Assembly (NCBI RefSeq): GCF_049994905.1
Contig: NZ_CP188258.1
Location: 1,488,001-1,552,000, forward strand
Direction: 5' to 3'
DNA: 64,000 bases
Origin: Diaminobutyricibacter sp049994905
Lineage (GTDB): Bacteria; Actinomycetota; Actinomycetes; Actinomycetales; Microbacteriaceae
Position numbers and translations under genes: made by a program. Shown here piece after piece: positions 57,624 through 64,000 of the stretch; the first letter of the stretch is position 1, and each line of letters begins with the position of its first letter. Under the pieces are notes generated by a model. That model made no database searches. It was not told the DNA's origin and was given only the letters and a program-made list of their open reading frames with translations.

Positions 57624-58996
57624 TGACCTCGGACTCACCGCGCACGGAACGCCCTCCCGTGCGGATCGTCCATCTCGGGCTCGGTGCGTTCCACCGCGCA
57701 CACCAGGCCTGGTACACGCAGGTCGCCAACGACGCGGGTGACGACGCGGGTGACGCCGCGGGTGGCGCCGCCGCCGATCGCAACGGATGGGGGATCGCCG
57801 CGTTCACCGGGCGTACTCCTGATGCGGCGGTCGTGCTCGCCGCGCAGGATGCCGTGTACACGCTCATCGAGCGCGGCGCCGGCGGGGACTCGGCCCGTCT
57901 GATCGAGAGCATCAGCGTGGCCTGCGACGGCGGCGACGAAGAACGGTGGCGGGATGCGGTGGCCGACCCCGCCGTCGCAATCGTCACCCTCACGATCACC
58001 GAGGCCGGCTATCGCGCGACCGGCCCTGCATCTGCCGGCGTGCGTCTCGTCGACGGCCTGCGTGCGCGCCGCGATGCGGGAGCCGCGGCCATCGCCGTCG
58101 TCAGCTGCGACAACCTGCCGGAAAACGGCGCGGTGGTCCGCGACCTCGTGCGTGGGCTCGCATCCAGTGATCCCGCCCTCCTCGACTGGATCGACGCGAA
58201 CGTGTCCTTCGTCTCGACGATGGTCGACCGCATCACGCCGGCGACGACACCGCGCGACCGGGAGATCGCGCTCGAACTCACGGGGTTCGCGGATGCCGCC
58301 CCGGTCGTGACCGAACCGTTCAGCGAGTGGGTGCTGAGCGGCGCATTCCCCGCCGGCCGGCCCGACTGGGAGGTCGCCGGCGCCCGGTTCGTCGACGACA
58401 TCGAACCATTCGAACGACGCAAGCTGTGGCTGCTCAACGCCGGGCACTCCTGCCTCGCGTACCTCGGCCTCCTGCGCGGACGCGCCACGATCGCCGAGGC
58501 GATGGCGGATCCGGTGTGCCGGGATGCGCTCGAAGAACTCTGGGCCGAGGCGCGGCCGGTTCTCCCCTTCGACGATTCAGAACTGGATGCGCAGCTCGCG
58601 GCACTTCGGTCACGCTTCGCGAACGCGCGGATCGAGCACCGGCTGGTGCAGATCGCACAGGACGGGTCGCTGAAGCTGCCATTGCGCATTCTGGATGTCG
58701 CCCGCGCCCGCGCCGGGGCCGGCCTTCCCGTGGGCGTCGCCGAGGCACGCACCATCGCTGCGTGGATCATCCATCTCACGACCGACCAGGCGCGTGACCC
58801 GGGCGCCGCTGCGCTCGCCGCGTCTCTCGACCTGCGCGCTGCCGAGGCGAGCGCGCACGCGGCCCTGGCGCTGCTCGAACCCGGTCCATCCCACGTCGGC
58901 CCGGCGTTCGCCGCCGAAGTCGTGCGACAGCTCGTCGAACTGCTGTCGACGGGACGCTTCACCGCAACCACCACTGAAACACAAGGAGTCCGCTGA
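57620..58996 (+). CDS. uxuB: Mannitol dehydrogenase family protein, probable fructuronate reductase
   Basis: A 458-residue member of the long-chain mannitol/fructuronate dehydrogenase family, reducing D-fructuronate to D-mannonate with NADH. Signatures: IVHLGLGAFHRAHQAWYT (Rossmann loop), VSCDNLPENGAVVRDLV, FVSTMVDRITP, and the catalytic region FERRKLWLLNAGHSCLAYLG containing KxxxLNxxH. Fructuronate is preferred over mannitol because uxaC and a mannonate dehydratase are in the same cluster. The start overlaps the preceding stop by 4 bases, with a second ATG one codon on. A run of Asp/Ala codons at residues about 35-50 looks like a local expansion. Confidence 0.9.
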   Translation: MMTSDSPRTERPPVRIVHLGLGAFHRAHQAWYTQVANDAGDDAGDAAGGAAADRNGWGIAAFTGRTPDAAVVLAAQDAVYTLIERGAGGDSARLIESISVACDGGDEERWRDAVADPAVAIVTLTITEAGYRATGPASAGVRLVDGLRARRDAGAAAIAVVSCDNLPENGAVVRDLVRGLASSDPALLDWIDANVSFVSTMVDRITPATTPRDREIALELTGFADAAPVVTEPFSEWVLSGAFPAGRPDWEVAGARFVDDIEPFERRKLWLLNAGHSCLAYLGLLRGRATIAEAMADPVCRDALEELWAEARPVLPFDDSELDAQLAALRSRFANARIEHRLVQIAQDGSLKLPLRILDVARARAGAGLPVGVAEARTIAAWIIHLTTDQARDPGAAALAASLDLRAAEASAHAALALLEPGPSHVGPAFAAEVVRQLVELLSTGRFTATTTETQGVR

Positions 58997-58997
58997 C

Positions 58998-60248
58998 ATG
59001 CGAATCACATCCGCCGAGGTCCTCGTCTCGAGCCCGGGCCGCAATTTCGTGACCCTGCGCATCACGACGGACGATGGGTTCACCGGTCTCGGCGATGCGA
59101 CGCTGAACGGTCGTGAACTCGCGGTGGCTGCCTACCTGAGTGAGCATGTGGTGCCGTTGCTGATCGGTCGGGATGCGCATCAGATCGAGGACACCTGGCA
59201 GTACTTGTACAAGGGTGCGTACTGGCGTCGGGGACCGGTGACGATGGCGTCGATCGCGGCGGTGGACACGGCGTTGTGGGACATCAAGGCGAAGGTCGCC
59301 GGTCTGCCGCTGTACCAGTTGCTCGGTGGCCGGAGCCGGGAGGGCCTGCTGGTCTACGGGCACGCGTCGGGGGCTGAGCTGCCGGAGTTGTTCGACTCGA
59401 TCACCGAGCACCTCGAGGAGGGGTACCGGGCGGTGCGGGTGCAGACCGGCATCCCGGGGTTGCCGTCGGTGTACGGGGTGGCGTCGAGCCGGAACGCGTC
59501 GGCGGGTGCGGGCAGTGGCAGTGATGCCCGGTACGACTATGAGCCGGCGCGGCGGAGCGCGGTTCCGGTGGAGGAGAGCTGGGACACCCGCGCGTACCTC
59601 CGGCATGCGCCAACGGTGTTCGAGGCGGTCCGCAACGAGTTCGGGCCGGAGCTGCCATTGCTGCATGATGCGCACCACCGGTTGACGCCGATCCAGGCGG
59701 CGAAGCTCGGCAAGTCGCTGGAACCGTATGACCTGTTCTGGCTCGAGGACGTGACCCCGGCGGAGAACCAGGCGGCGTTGCGGCGGGTGCGGGAACACAC
59801 CACGACCCCGTTGGCGATCGGGGAGGTGTTCAACACCATCTGGGACTACCGGGAACTGTTCGAGGAGCAGCTGATCGACTATGTGCGCTCCCCGGTCACC
59901 CACGCCGGCGGCATCACCGCCCTGCGCCGGATCTTCGACTACGCGGCGGTCTACCAGATCAAGTCCGGTGTCCACGGCCCGACCGACGTCTCCCCGGTGG
60001 GGCTGGCCGCGGCCATCCACCTCGGCATCGCGATCCCCAACTTCGGCATCCAGGAATACATGCAGCACAGCCCGGCCACCCACGAGGTGTTCCACACCAC
60101 CTACACGTTCGAGAACGGCATGCTCGCCCCAGGCGAAGCACCCGGCCTCGGCGTCGACTACGACGACGTCACCGCGCAGTCCTTCCCCTACGAAGCGGCA
60201 TACTTGCCGGTGAACCGTCTGCTCGACGGCTCGATGCACGACTGGTAG
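58998..60248 (+). CDS. manD: D-mannonate dehydratase, enolase superfamily (ManD type)
   Basis: A 416-residue enolase-superfamily dehydratase of the ManD/RspA group, converting D-mannonate to 2-keto-3-deoxygluconate. Features: MRITSAEVLVSSPGRNFVTLRITTDDG at the N-terminus, YKGAYWRRGPVTMASIAAVDTALWDIKAK, metal ligands in LPLLHDAHHRL, FWLEDVTPAENQ and AIGEVFNT, and the C-terminal HGPTDVSPVGLAAAIHL. AGGAG lies 9 bases before the ATG, 1 base after the uxuB stop. Codon use is odd: ten in-frame TTG leucines fall in the first 290 codons, against few in neighbours, then usage turns normal. This suggests separate acquisition or recombination. Confidence 0.93.
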   Translation: MRITSAEVLVSSPGRNFVTLRITTDDGFTGLGDATLNGRELAVAAYLSEHVVPLLIGRDAHQIEDTWQYLYKGAYWRRGPVTMASIAAVDTALWDIKAKVAGLPLYQLLGGRSREGLLVYGHASGAELPELFDSITEHLEEGYRAVRVQTGIPGLPSVYGVASSRNASAGAGSGSDARYDYEPARRSAVPVEESWDTRAYLRHAPTVFEAVRNEFGPELPLLHDAHHRLTPIQAAKLGKSLEPYDLFWLEDVTPAENQAALRRVREHTTTPLAIGEVFNTIWDYRELFEEQLIDYVRSPVTHAGGITALRRIFDYAAVYQIKSGVHGPTDVSPVGLAAAIHLGIAIPNFGIQEYMQHSPATHEVFHTTYTFENGMLAPGEAPGLGVDYDDVTAQSFPYEAAYLPVNRLLDGSMHDW

Positions 60249-60264
60249 AGAACAGGATGACCCG

Positions 60265-60786
60265 ATGACCGAACCCCGCCAGCAGAGTGGGCGTCCGCTC
60301 ATCGTCGTCATGGGGGTGTCCGGCTCGGGCAAGAGCACGGTCGGTGCGCTGCTCGCCGAGGCGCTCGGCACGCCGTTCACCGATGGTGACGACCTGCATC
60401 CGGCGGCGAACGTCGCAAAGATGGCGGCAGGCATCCCTCTCGACGACGCCGACCGGTGGCCGTGGCTGGCCGCGGTCGGCCGGGCACTCGCGGGCGCTGG
60501 CCCGGAGGGACTCGTGGTCGCGTGCTCTGCCCTGAAGCGCGTGTACCGGGATGCGATCCGCGCCGAAGCGCCGACGGCGCGCTTCGTAGAACTCGACAGT
60601 TCGCCCGAGCACCTGGCTGCCCGCATGGTGCAGCGAGCCAACCACTTCATGCCGCCGAGTCTTCTCGCCTCGCAGCTGGCACTCCTCGAACCGCTCGGCG
60701 CCGACGAGCCGGGCGTGCGCATCCCGAACGAAGTGGCCCCAGCCGCCGTCGTCGCCCGTGCTGTCGCCGCCCTGCAGTCGCACTGA
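60265..60786 (+). CDS. gntK: Gluconokinase
   Basis: A 173-residue P-loop kinase phosphorylating gluconate to 6-phosphogluconate. Walker A is at residues 17-25 (GVSGSGKST); FTDGDDLHPAANVAKMAAGIPLDDADRWPWL is the substrate region, VVACSALKRVYRD and VELDSSPEHLAARMVQRANHFMPPSLLASQL complete the family pattern. It is the last gene of the plus-strand sugar run, 16 bases after manD. Its product enters the pentose phosphate pathway through gnd at the other end of the cluster. A gluconate-yielding substrate would explain its presence. No KDG kinase is seen. Confidence 0.94.
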   Translation: MTEPRQQSGRPLIVVMGVSGSGKSTVGALLAEALGTPFTDGDDLHPAANVAKMAAGIPLDDADRWPWLAAVGRALAGAGPEGLVVACSALKRVYRDAIRAEAPTARFVELDSSPEHLAARMVQRANHFMPPSLLASQLALLEPLGADEPGVRIPNEVAPAAVVARAVAALQSH

Positions 60787-60797
60787 GTGCCGCCGCC

Positions 60798-60849
60798 CAC
60801 GTTCTGAGCCCGTGCCCAGGTTGCAGCGCATGCACGCGTTCAGAACGTG
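60798..60849 (+). terminator. Long hairpin after gntK
   Basis: CACGTTCTGA (60798-60807) pairs perfectly with TCAGAACGTG (60840-60849) around a 32-base loop. GCCGCC before and GGGCGGC after can extend the stem, and GCCCGTGC/GCACGGGC gives an alternative fold. It may end the sugar operon; no T-run follows. Confidence 0.45.
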
Positions 60850-60887
60850 TGCACGGGCGGCGCGAAAGAAGTGGTGCGCAGATCGGG

Positions 60888-60893
60888 TAGACT
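60888..60893 (+). promoter_or_regulatory. -10 box of rplY with a long leader
   Basis: TAGACT at 60888-60893 places the start of transcription near 60900 and gives a leader of about 180 bases before the rplY ATG. The leader contains a GGATGC/GCATCC hairpin (near 60914-60942). It differs from the leaderless style of neighbouring housekeeping genes and could carry autoregulation. Confidence 0.45.
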
Positions 60894-61082
60894 GGCGAAC
60901 TGAACTTCGGCGAGGGATGCTGTCGGGCAACCGGCGTGCATCCGTTATCGACGCGGTGGAGCAGGCTTCGCAGTCTTTCCTCACACGTCTTTCATCAGAA
61001 CGATGCGTTCGAGTCGACACAACACCAGACACTGCGAGCACCGCTCGCCTGACAGCCGGCATGTCCGGCAAGGAGATAACCC

Positions 61083-61700
61083 ATGGCTGACGAGAGCAAC
61101 AAGGTCGCCGCTGAGCTGCGCACCAGCTTCGGCAAAGGCGCTGCCCGCAAGATCCGCGCAGTAGGCAAGATCCCCGCTGTGATCTACGGACACGGCACGG
61201 ACCCCCAGCACGTGACCCTTCCGGCCCACCAGGTCGGCCTGATCCTCCGCAAGGCGAACGCCGTGCTCGAGCTCGACATCGAGGGCCAGAGCCAGCTCGC
61301 GCTGGTCAAGGACGTGCAGAAAGACCCCGTGCTCCAGATCATCGAGCACCTCGACCTCATCGTCGTGCGTCGTGGCGAAAAGGTGCACGTCGAGGTTCCC
61401 GTGCACGTCGAAGGCGAGTCGTTCTCGGGCACCATCGCCGTGCTCGAGGTCAACACGGTGCGCCTCGAGGCTGAAGCCACCCACATCCCGGAGCGCATCG
61501 TCCTCGATGTCGAGGGCGCTGAAGAGGGCACCCAGTTCCACGCGAAGGACCTGCCGCTTCCCTCGGGCTCGACCCTGCTCGACGAGCCCGACCTCCTCAT
61601 CCTCAACGTCCTCGTGCCCGCCGCGGCCCGTGCCGACGAAGAGGCCGAGGAAGAGGCTGCGGAGACCACCGAGGCTGCCGCCGCCGAAGCTGCTGAGTAG
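61083..61700 (+). CDS. rplY: 50S ribosomal protein L25 / general stress protein Ctc
   Basis: A 205-residue long-form L25 (TL5/Ctc type) that binds 5S rRNA. The N-terminal L25 domain (about 1-95) starts ADESNKVAAELRTSFGKGAARKIRAVGKIPAVIYGHGTDPQHV. The C-terminal beta domain (about 100-185) has VHVEVPVHVEGES and ends in an acidic, Ala/Glu-rich tail. AAGGAG is 7 bases before the ATG. pth follows after 29 bases, the conserved rplY-pth pair. Confidence 0.96.
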   Translation: MADESNKVAAELRTSFGKGAARKIRAVGKIPAVIYGHGTDPQHVTLPAHQVGLILRKANAVLELDIEGQSQLALVKDVQKDPVLQIIEHLDLIVVRRGEKVHVEVPVHVEGESFSGTIAVLEVNTVRLEAEATHIPERIVLDVEGAEEGTQFHAKDLPLPSGSTLLDEPDLLILNVLVPAAARADEEAEEEAAETTEAAAAEAAE

Positions 61701-61729
61701 TCACCGGCGTCTCTGTCGAACCACGCCAC

Positions 61730-62320
61730 GTGGACTCCACTGATACACCATGGCTCGTAGTCGGGCTCGGTAACCCCGGGCCCGGCTACGCCGCCACGCG
61801 CCACAACGTAGGGCAGATGGTGCTCGCCGAACTCGCGTCGCGCGGCGGCATGAAATTCAAGACGCACAAGACGAACTCGACGGTCGCCGAGGGGCGCATC
61901 GCGCCCGGCGGACCGCGGTTCATTCTCGCCAGGCCGAACACGTTCATGAACGTCTCCGGCGGGCCGGTGTCGCAGCTGATGCGGTTCTATTCGCTCGAAC
62001 CCTCGCAGCTCGTCGTCGTGCACGACGAGCTCGACATCCCCTTCGACACCATGAAACTCAAATTCGGCGGCGGACACGGCGGCCACAACGGCGTTCGCGA
62101 CGTCATCGCAGCCCTCGGCACCGGCGACTTCACCCGGGTGCGCGTGGGGGTCGGGCGCCCGCCGGGGCAGCAGGGCGCAGCCGACCATGTGCTGCGCGAG
62201 TTCAGTTCGGCCGAGCGCAAGGTGCTCCCGAACGTCATCGCGGATGCGGCGGATGCGGTCGAGCAGATCGCCACCGACGGACTCACCGCGGCACAGCTGC
62301 GCTTCCACACGTCGGCCTGA
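61730..62320 (+). CDS. pth: Peptidyl-tRNA hydrolase
   Basis: A 196-residue enzyme that cleaves peptidyl-tRNA released by drop-off, recycling tRNA. Signatures: LVVGLGNPGPGYAATRHNVGQMVLAELA (with the catalytic His in TRHNVG), PNTFMNVSGGPV, VVHDELDIPFDTMKLKFGGGHGGHNG and RVRVGVGRPPG. The start is GTG 61730; no better start lies nearby. The last codons and stop lie inside a 32-bp tandem duplication. In the mycobacterial order pth is next to rplY and close to mfd, as here. Confidence 0.95.
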   Translation: MDSTDTPWLVVGLGNPGPGYAATRHNVGQMVLAELASRGGMKFKTHKTNSTVAEGRIAPGGPRFILARPNTFMNVSGGPVSQLMRFYSLEPSQLVVVHDELDIPFDTMKLKFGGGHGGHNGVRDVIAALGTGDFTRVRVGVGRPPGQQGAADHVLREFSSAERKVLPNVIADAADAVEQIATDGLTAAQLRFHTSA

Positions 62321-62364
62321 GCGTCACGCCAGCGTTCCACACGTCGGCCTGAGCGTCACGCCAG
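62303..62364. repeat. 32-bp tandem duplication covering the pth stop
   Basis: The 30 bases from 62303 (TTCCACACGTCGGCCTGAGC and following) recur unchanged from 62335, a 32-bp period. The duplicated segment includes the last codons (FHTSA) and the stop of pth; the second copy is noncoding. It looks like a recent slippage or tandem duplication. Confidence 0.9.
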
Positions 62365-62407
62365 GGCGGGCGATCCGGCGCGGGCGATCGTGCCCGGCCG
62401 CTGTCGC

Positions 62408-63061
62408 TCAGGCGAGCGGCAGCGTCGCGCTGATCGCGATGCCGAAGCCCACGAACGAGACGAGTGGCGCGAGTACAGCGACGACGATCGCAACGATGCC
62501 GTAGACACGCCCGCGGTTCTTCGCCGTAGCCACGATGCCCTGGATCAGTGCCCACAGTCCCAGCACTGTCCCGAAGAAGAGCAGGGCGAGGAACCCGATG
62601 CTCAGGCCGCCCACGGTGCGTACCGCCTCGGGGGACAGGTTGCCCTGGTTGAGGGTGAAGCTGCCGGCCGTCGGGGTCGCGTACGGACCGATCGCTGCGC
62701 CCAGGACGATGGAGAGCACGACGGACACGACGAACACGGCGATCGCGACGATCATCGCGACGAGACCGAGGGTTTTCGTCTTCGGCGCGTCGACCTGCTC
62801 GCCGAAGCGGGGCTGCGCATAGCCGGCTGCGGGCTGCCCGTAGACGGGCGGCTGCTGGTAGACGGGAGGCTGCTGGTGGACGGGAGCCTGCTGCCCGTAG
62901 CCCGGAATCCGCTCGCCGTAGGCCGGCGGCGCCTCGACAGGCGGGGCGGGCGGGGCCGGGGGAGCCGGGGGCGCGGGCGGTGCCTGCTGCTCGCCGTTCG
63001 AAACGGGTTCGGTCGGCGGACCGGACGGTACGTCCGGCTCCGGCGGCGGGAAATTCGTCAT
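62408..63061 (-). CDS. Proline-rich membrane protein (DUF4190-like)
   Basis: A 217-residue protein with a disordered Pro/Gln/Tyr-rich cytosolic N-terminus of about 95 residues (repeats of PPA and of QQPPVYGQ type). A membrane part with three hydrophobic segments follows (about 97-125, 148-172 and 180-212). The layout matches actinobacterial DUF4190-type membrane proteins of unknown function. The extracytoplasmic loop TAGSFTLNQGNLSPEAVR is short. It is convergent with pth and divergent from the alpha/beta hydrolase across 178 bases. Function unknown. Confidence 0.75.
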   Translation of the reverse strand: MTNFPPPEPDVPSGPPTEPVSNGEQQAPPAPPAPPAPPAPPVEAPPAYGERIPGYGQQAPVHQQPPVYQQPPVYGQPAAGYAQPRFGEQVDAPKTKTLGLVAMIVAIAVFVVSVVLSIVLGAAIGPYATPTAGSFTLNQGNLSPEAVRTVGGLSIGFLALLFFGTVLGLWALIQGIVATAKNRGRVYGIVAIVVAVLAPLVSFVGFGIAISATLPLA

Positions 63062-63158
63062 GCGCTGTCTGCCCTGGCCTGATCGATGGTGTCGGCGTCG
63101 GAAGACGCCCCTGCCCAGAGGCTATTGGCAGACGCGCGTCGGGGCAATCATCGACTGT

Positions 63159-63174
63159 CACCCCATTCGGGGTG
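63159..63174. promoter_or_regulatory. Short inverted repeat upstream of the hydrolase
   Basis: CACCCC and GGGGTG form a perfect 6-bp stem around ATTC, about 80 bases upstream of the hydrolase start. Role unknown. Confidence 0.25.
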
Positions 63175-63204
63175 TTCTCGCATCCAAACCCGGGCTGGCT
63201 CTCG

Positions 63205-63229
63205 GTATCCTTCGAGTCTCGAAGGATAC
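63205..63229. promoter_or_regulatory. 25-bp perfect palindrome at the hydrolase promoter
   Basis: GTATCCTTCGA and TCGAAGGATAC are perfect 11-bp inverted arms around GTC, ending 10 bases before the ATG at 63240. The arms overlap candidate -10 boxes (TATCCT, GATACT). No T-run follows, so an operator for a dimeric regulator is more likely than a terminator. Confidence 0.65.
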
Positions 63230-63239
63230 TGTGCTCGAC

Positions 63240-63941
63240 ATGAAGCTGTTCACGCGTGAGTGGGGCACCGGCGACCGTCACGCAGTACTGGTCCACGGGG
63301 TCATGTCGGATTCGAGGTGCTGGCGAACGGTCGGCCCTGCGCTCGCCGAGAAGGGGTACCGCGTCACGGCGGTCGATCTTCGCGGCCATGGCCACAGCCC
63401 GCGATCGCACGAATACACCGCGGAGCTGCTGGCCCAGGACATCGTCGACACCGTCGCGCCGAACCCCGAGATCCTGATGGGTCACTCGCTCGGCGGCCTC
63501 ACCGTCAGCCTCGCCGTCGAACGTCTCCAGCCCGACCGGGTTGTCTACGTCGACCCCGCCTTCGGTCCCGAACTGCCCTGGTGGCAGCGGATGCTCGCCC
63601 CGGCCTTCCTGCGCACCCTCGCCTGGGCGTCCGCTGAGGCGATCGCCCGCCGCAATCCCCGCTGGGACCCGGCCGATGTCGCCATCGAGGTCGAGACGAT
63701 GAAAGCGTACGACCGCGCGGTGATCCCGGTGCTCGTCGCACCCGGCTCGCTTCGGCCGCCGAAAACGATGCACGCGCCGTCACTCGTCGTGCTTGCGGAC
63801 AATTCGCACCTCGTGAAAGAGCACGTCGCAGACGGGCTCCGCGATCGCGGCTTCGAGGTGCGGGTCGTGGCAGGGGCCGGCCACACGGTGACCCGCGACG
63901 ACTTCCACGGCTTCATGAGGGCGATCGACGGCTGGGTCTGA
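63240..63941 (+). CDS. Alpha/beta hydrolase
   Basis: A 233-residue alpha/beta-hydrolase. The oxyanion region HGVMSDSRCWRTVGPALAEKGYRVTAVDLRGHGHSP precedes the nucleophile elbow GHSLGGL, so the catalytic Ser is in that motif. The late Asp lies around VVLADNS, and the catalytic His is in GAGHTVTRDDF. The cap domain is small. It is a cytosolic esterase- or lipase-like enzyme of unknown substrate. ATG 63240 is chosen; GTG 63231 is an in-frame alternative adjoining the palindrome. mfd follows in the same direction with its own promoter. Confidence 0.88.
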   Translation: MKLFTREWGTGDRHAVLVHGVMSDSRCWRTVGPALAEKGYRVTAVDLRGHGHSPRSHEYTAELLAQDIVDTVAPNPEILMGHSLGGLTVSLAVERLQPDRVVYVDPAFGPELPWWQRMLAPAFLRTLAWASAEAIARRNPRWDPADVAIEVETMKAYDRAVIPVLVAPGSLRPPKTMHAPSLVVLADNSHLVKEHVADGLRDRGFEVRVVAGAGHTVTRDDFHGFMRAIDGWV

Positions 63942-63950
63942 CGCTGCCGG

Positions 63951-63978
63951 TCGACACGTCGGTGGTTCTCCGTAGACT
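63951..63978 (+). promoter_or_regulatory. Promoter of probable mfd
   Basis: TCGACA (63951-63956), 16 bp, TAGACT (63973-63978), then 6 bases to GTG 63985: a leaderless promoter with a recognisable -35. Confidence 0.5.
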
Positions 63979-63984
63979 TGTCCG

Positions 63985-64000
63985 GTGATCCTTCAGGGCT
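63985..64000 (+). CDS. mfd: Start of probable transcription-repair coupling factor gene (cut off)
   Basis: Only five codons (MILQG) are visible before the window ends. The call rests on three things: the promoter-like TAGACT 6 bases upstream, the MILQG start remembered from actinobacterial Mfd proteins, and the position after pth where mfd is expected. The sequence alone cannot prove it. Confidence 0.45.

Overview
The window is about 64 kb of high-GC DNA, densely coded on both strands, from an actinobacterium. The chromosomal backbone (pmt, rsmI, metG, tatD, rsmA, ispE, glmU, prs, rplY, pth, mfd) has the order known from mycobacteria and other Actinobacteria. The protein flavour, small DUF202 and DUF2510 membrane proteins and a single-chain serine dehydratase suggest Microbacteriaceae (Leifsonia-like). 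Genus is not resolved. Many genes start 6-7 bases after a TANNNT box, the actinobacterial leaderless arrangement.

Layout. 1-8.6 kb: end of a DUF5655 protein, aldo/keto reductase, FMN reductase, a small coiled protein, a large LuxR-type ATPase regulator broken by one missing base near 3531, a DUF2510 membrane protein, a DksA-type zinc finger protein with glutathione peroxidase, and an MDR oxidoreductase. 8.6-19.2 kb: sulfurtransferase, L-serine dehydratase, a two-gene HTH/Clp-N module behind a tandem palindromic operator, a DrrAB-type ABC exporter followed by two bacterial PH-domain membrane proteins, and a SARP/AfsR-type regulator. 19.3-24.6 kb: methyltransferase, CoA-binding protein with homocysteine synthase (metY), a YeiH-type exporter and a sedolisin protease. 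24.6-31.5 kb: conserved housekeeping block (protein O-mannosylation, rRNA methylation, Met-tRNA synthetase, TatD, RsmA, isoprenoid kinase IspE).

31.5-43.5 kb: accessory block between ispE and glmU: NTF2-like protein divergent from a DGPF/ECF42 sigma pair across a palindromic promoter, a giant LuxR regulator, an ABC-F ATPase, an AidB-like acyl-CoA dehydrogenase, a teichoic-acid type bifunctional transferase and a MarR regulator. 43.5-46.1 kb: tRNA-Gln(TTG), glmU, prs. 46.1-60.8 kb: a second accessory block between prs and rplY: DUF202 pair, an array of palindromic intergenic repeats, 6-phosphogluconate dehydrogenase, and a uronate catabolism cluster. In that cluster a LacI regulator and uxaC run divergently from an ABC sugar importer, two TIM-barrel isomerase-like proteins, a Gfo/Idh/MocA oxidoreductase, uxuB, manD and gntK. 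The enzymes cover glucuronate to fructuronate to mannonate to 2-keto-3-deoxygluconate; KDG kinase and aldolase are not in the window. 60.8-64 kb: rplY, pth, a proline-rich membrane protein, an alpha/beta hydrolase behind a 25-bp palindrome, and the first codons of probable mfd.

No insertion sequence, phage gene, CRISPR array or rRNA gene was seen, and no stretch longer than 300 bases lacks a gene. Most of the regulatory interest is in short operator-like repeats: upstream of sdaA, the HTH/Clp-N pair, drrA, the ECF42 pair, the uronate operon and the terminal hydrolase.
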